DNA of 64,000 nucleotides from Paenibacillus massiliensis 2301065 = DSM 16942. Its GTDB lineage: Bacteria; Bacillota; Bacilli; Paenibacillales; Paenibacillaceae. This document shows, piece after piece, positions 61,906 to 64,000 of the stretch. How positions within the stretch are numbered: the stretch's first letter is position 1; each line of letters opens with the position of its first letter. The stretch is from contig NZ_KB898198.1 of NCBI RefSeq assembly GCF_000377505.1, positions 88,009 to 152,008 on the forward strand, written 5' to 3'. The notes beneath the pieces were generated by a model. The model was not told where the DNA came from. It worked only from the letters and a program-made list of their open reading frames with translations, and did not search any database. The translations under genes were made by a program, and so were the position numbers.

Positions 61906-63654
61906 TCACACCTGTACCTTCTGAACCGCTTCATTCATCTCCTGTGTGCGTTCCTGCAACTCCTCTGCCGTCTGGGCAACCTTCTGGAAGATCACCTGTT
62001 GTTCATTCGTCAGCTGATAGATTTCATTAGACTTATCCGAGACATCTGCCGCAATTCGGAATATGGAGTCCACCGAGGCAGCTGCCTCTTCCGTGCTGGC
62101 TGTAATCTCCTCGACCGAGGCCGATACCGATTGCACACGACCAGCCACCAGCTCGAAGACGTCAACGACATGGACAAATGCCTGCTCTGCTTCTCTTGAG
62201 GACATAACTCCCTCACGAATCTCTTGTCCGGCTACTTCCATCTGTGTACCGATCTGGTCCGATTCTCGCTGAATGCCGTGCAGCAGCTCCGAGATCGTAT
62301 GAACAGAGACGCTGGAGGCCTCCGCCAGCTTCCTTACCTCTTCAGCAACCACCGCGAAGCCCTTGCCATGTTCTCCTGCACGAGCCGCCTCAATCGAAGC
62401 GTTCAGAGCGAGCAGCTTCGTCTGACTGGCGAATTCCTCCAGCGTATTCAACGCGCCGCCAATCTGCTGCGAGTAGCCCTGAAGCCCTCCTGCCATCACC
62501 GTGACCTCTTGAGCTACCGTGGCAATCCGTTCGACCTGCGCTCTCAGCTGCGCCATTCCCTGCTTGCCAGACTGAGCTGAAGTCAGTGCCCCAGTAGCTG
62601 CATCCGCTACAGAAGAGGCGGACTCGGAGATCAGCACGATGCCTTTGGAGATCTCCTCCATGACCTGTGCACTGTCCTCCGCCCCTTGCCTTTGGGTATG
62701 GGCACCTTGCCGAATATGTTCTACAGCTTGGTCTACAGTGCGACTCATCTGCAGCATGGCCTCGGCATTACGGTTGAACTGGTGAGCAGAGCTCATCAAC
62801 GTATCTGCCGTAGCTGTCACACCCGCAATCATTTGCGCCAGCATCTGATTCAGATTACCTGACATATAGATCATCGCCTTGAAGGTACTACCGATCTCAT
62901 CCTGACTTTTCAACGGATAACGGGTCAAGATGTGATTGGCTTCGGACAGCTCACCCTTGGCCATACGATCCACACTTCGCTTCAATATCTGTAGTGGCCG
63001 CAGCCCCTTATGTACGAACCACAACACAATAATAATTCCAGCAATCGTAATGACGGTCAGTCCGATATAAAATGGAATACTGGAGCGAATAATGCCCTCC
63101 TCAATCTCATCCAGACTAGATACTGAGGTGTCGATGCCAAGCACACCAATCATCGTGCCCGAAGCATCCACAATCGGTGCATAAGAGGAGATATAGTCCC
63201 CATATTCGGGATTGCGAATAATGGATGAGCTTGCGGTCCGACCCTGCTGCAGCTCTAGCACGGCCTCCTCCGGAATATCCGTCACTTCATTCATCGGTGA
63301 AGCCAGCGCCTCATCACGCATACCATCCACCATGATCAGGGGCTCACTTCCGTCAAGTACGACAAAATACACATACATAGCCCCGATTCGTTCACGAAAA
63401 TCATCCAGCTCATCCCGGATCTGGAGTGATGTGCTATTCTCCTGCCGATCTCTGGCTACCTCAACATAGAGCTTCGTATCCATTTGGGAGGCGTAGCTCT
63501 GGGCAATCTGTATATTGTAGCGGGTAATCGCTTCCTGAGCAGCCTCCTTCATAATCATTAGCTGCAGCAGTAAGCTTCCTGTAGAGATGATGACCATCAT
63601 CAACGTAACTATCGTACCGATGCGAACCACTAAATTCTGCCTGAACAACCTCAT
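61906..63654 (-). CDS. Methyl-accepting chemotaxis protein with Cache-type sensor
   Basis: 582 residues from the ATG at 63654 (AGAGGAAG upstream); the frame opens further upstream but that part is IS DNA. The first membrane helix IGTIVTLMMVIISTGSLLLQ, a Cache sensor (RERIGAMYVYFVVLDGSEPL, YAPIVDASGTMIGVLGIDTS), a second helix (FYIGLTVITIAGIIIVLWFV), HAMP, and the signalling hairpin LALNASIEAARAGEHGKGFA are seen in order. It probably shares the chemotaxis array with the receptor at 59480. An IS3-type element begins 72 bases upstream of the start codon and may have replaced the native promoter. Confidence 0.92.
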   Translation of the reverse strand: MRLFRQNLVVRIGTIVTLMMVIISTGSLLLQLMIMKEAAQEAITRYNIQIAQSYASQMDTKLYVEVARDRQENSTSLQIRDELDDFRERIGAMYVYFVVLDGSEPLIMVDGMRDEALASPMNEVTDIPEEAVLELQQGRTASSSIIRNPEYGDYISSYAPIVDASGTMIGVLGIDTSVSSLDEIEEGIIRSSIPFYIGLTVITIAGIIIVLWFVHKGLRPLQILKRSVDRMAKGELSEANHILTRYPLKSQDEIGSTFKAMIYMSGNLNQMLAQMIAGVTATADTLMSSAHQFNRNAEAMLQMSRTVDQAVEHIRQGAHTQRQGAEDSAQVMEEISKGIVLISESASSVADAATGALTSAQSGKQGMAQLRAQVERIATVAQEVTVMAGGLQGYSQQIGGALNTLEEFASQTKLLALNASIEAARAGEHGKGFAVVAEEVRKLAEASSVSVHTISELLHGIQRESDQIGTQMEVAGQEIREGVMSSREAEQAFVHVVDVFELVAGRVQSVSASVEEITASTEEAAASVDSIFRIAADVSDKSNEIYQLTNEQQVIFQKVAQTAEELQERTQEMNEAVQKVQV

Positions 63655-63725
63655 TCGACACACGCTTCCTCTCGCTACATCCACGTCTTTTTTGCCCAAG
63701 AGATCGTTAACACCCGACCTCCGTC

Positions 63726-63754
63726 TGAAGTGCACCCCTTAGAATAGACATTGG
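63726..63754 (+). mobile_element. Left end of an IS3-family insertion sequence
   Basis: The sequence TGAAGTGCACCCCTTAGAAT followed by AGACATT resembles IS3-family inverted repeats (TG start, GCACCCC, AGACA). Arms TGCACCCCTTAGAA (63731-63744) and TTCTAGGGGGTGCA (63782-63795) form a hairpin ahead of the transposase gene. The right end is outside the window. Confidence 0.65.
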
Positions 63755-63801
63755 AAAAACCCCTTGGTTTAACCGATGAATTTCTAGGGGGTGCATTTTT
63801 A

Positions 63802-64000
63802 ATGGCTATTAAAGGTCAAAAGTTTAAGACGTATTCCGAGGAACTCAAGGTGGAGGCAATTCGCCTGCACGTAGAGGAAAAGTGGACGTATCGGCAGATC
63901 AACGATCATTTCGGAATCCAAGATCAGGGTCGGATGAAGCGTTGGATGCGAAAATACCGTGAGAAAGGTGAGTTTGGTCTATTGGATCAACGAGGAAGGC
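63802..64000 (+). CDS. IS3-family transposase OrfA (partial, runs off right edge)
   Basis: 66 codons visible from the ATG at 63802. The product MAIKGQKFKTYSEELKVEAI, then WTYRQINDHFGIQDQGRMKR is the helix-turn-helix of the first IS3/IS150-type reading frame; a leucine-zipper segment and OrfB should follow by frameshift beyond the window. DNA-binding subunit of the transposase. Whether the element is intact cannot be judged here. Confidence 0.82.
   Translation, partial: MAIKGQKFKTYSEELKVEAIRLHVEEKWTYRQINDHFGIQDQGRMKRWMRKYREKGEFGLLDQRGR

Overview
The window looks like a chromosomal segment of a spore-forming Bacillota of the Paenibacillaceae, most likely Paenibacillus. It has moderate GC, strong AAGGAGG ribosome-binding sites, YjcZ-type small spore-former proteins, an intact tre PTS operon, a GH5 mannanase with FN3 and CBM3 modules, and an RRNPP regulator/peptide pair of a kind known from Paenibacillus. 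Species cannot be assigned from the sequence alone.

Layout. 1-9.8 kb is a type I-C CRISPR-Cas locus read on the minus strand: cas3, a small unknown ORF, cas5c and cas8c (running off the left edge). Two CRISPR arrays (about 7 and 21 repeats) share a duplicated leader. A quorum-sensing pair lies between the arrays: an XRE/TPR receptor and an overlapping small exported-peptide gene. 9.9-13.5 kb holds housekeeping or unknown genes (DUF1963, LtrA, two hypotheticals). 13.8-21.7 kb is a compact seven-gene minus-strand operon: a plain VgrG-like spike, a pentapeptide protein, two accessory proteins, a DUF4280/PAAR-like tip, a second VgrG-like protein ending in a deaminase-type toxin domain, and a probable immunity gene. 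No sheath, tube or ATPase gene is nearby.

21.8-31.4 kb carries a WG-repeat secreted protein, an old-yellow-enzyme/FadH-type reductase, a cysteine synthase, two beta-lactamase-fold hydrolases and an ECF sigma/anti-sigma pair. 31.5-35.7 kb is the trehalose operon (treP-treA-treR) with a well-formed promoter, two TreR operators and a cre site. 35.9-42 kb has two YjcZ miniproteins, a TetR regulator, a secreted beta-sandwich protein, a YjbR protein and an acyltransferase. 42-49.3 kb holds a possible exosporium-protein remnant, a GH5 mannanase, an O-acetylhomoserine sulfhydrylase-type enzyme, and a divergent AraC/GH30 pair. 49.5-59.2 kb is a sulfur-scavenging region resembling the Bacillus subtilis ytmI-tcy-ytn genes: a cystine-type ABC importer, an M20 deacylase, two flavin monooxygenases, an FMN reductase, a LysR regulator and a YtnI-like redox protein. 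59.4-63.7 kb has two convergent chemoreceptors, and the right edge enters an IS3-family element.

Features that cut across regions are: short tandem repeats placed repeatedly at or just after stop codons, a dispersed intergenic repeat present in at least three copies, and CRISPR repeat variants that differ almost only in the hairpin loop. All functional calls come from reading motifs by eye; no database search was run.
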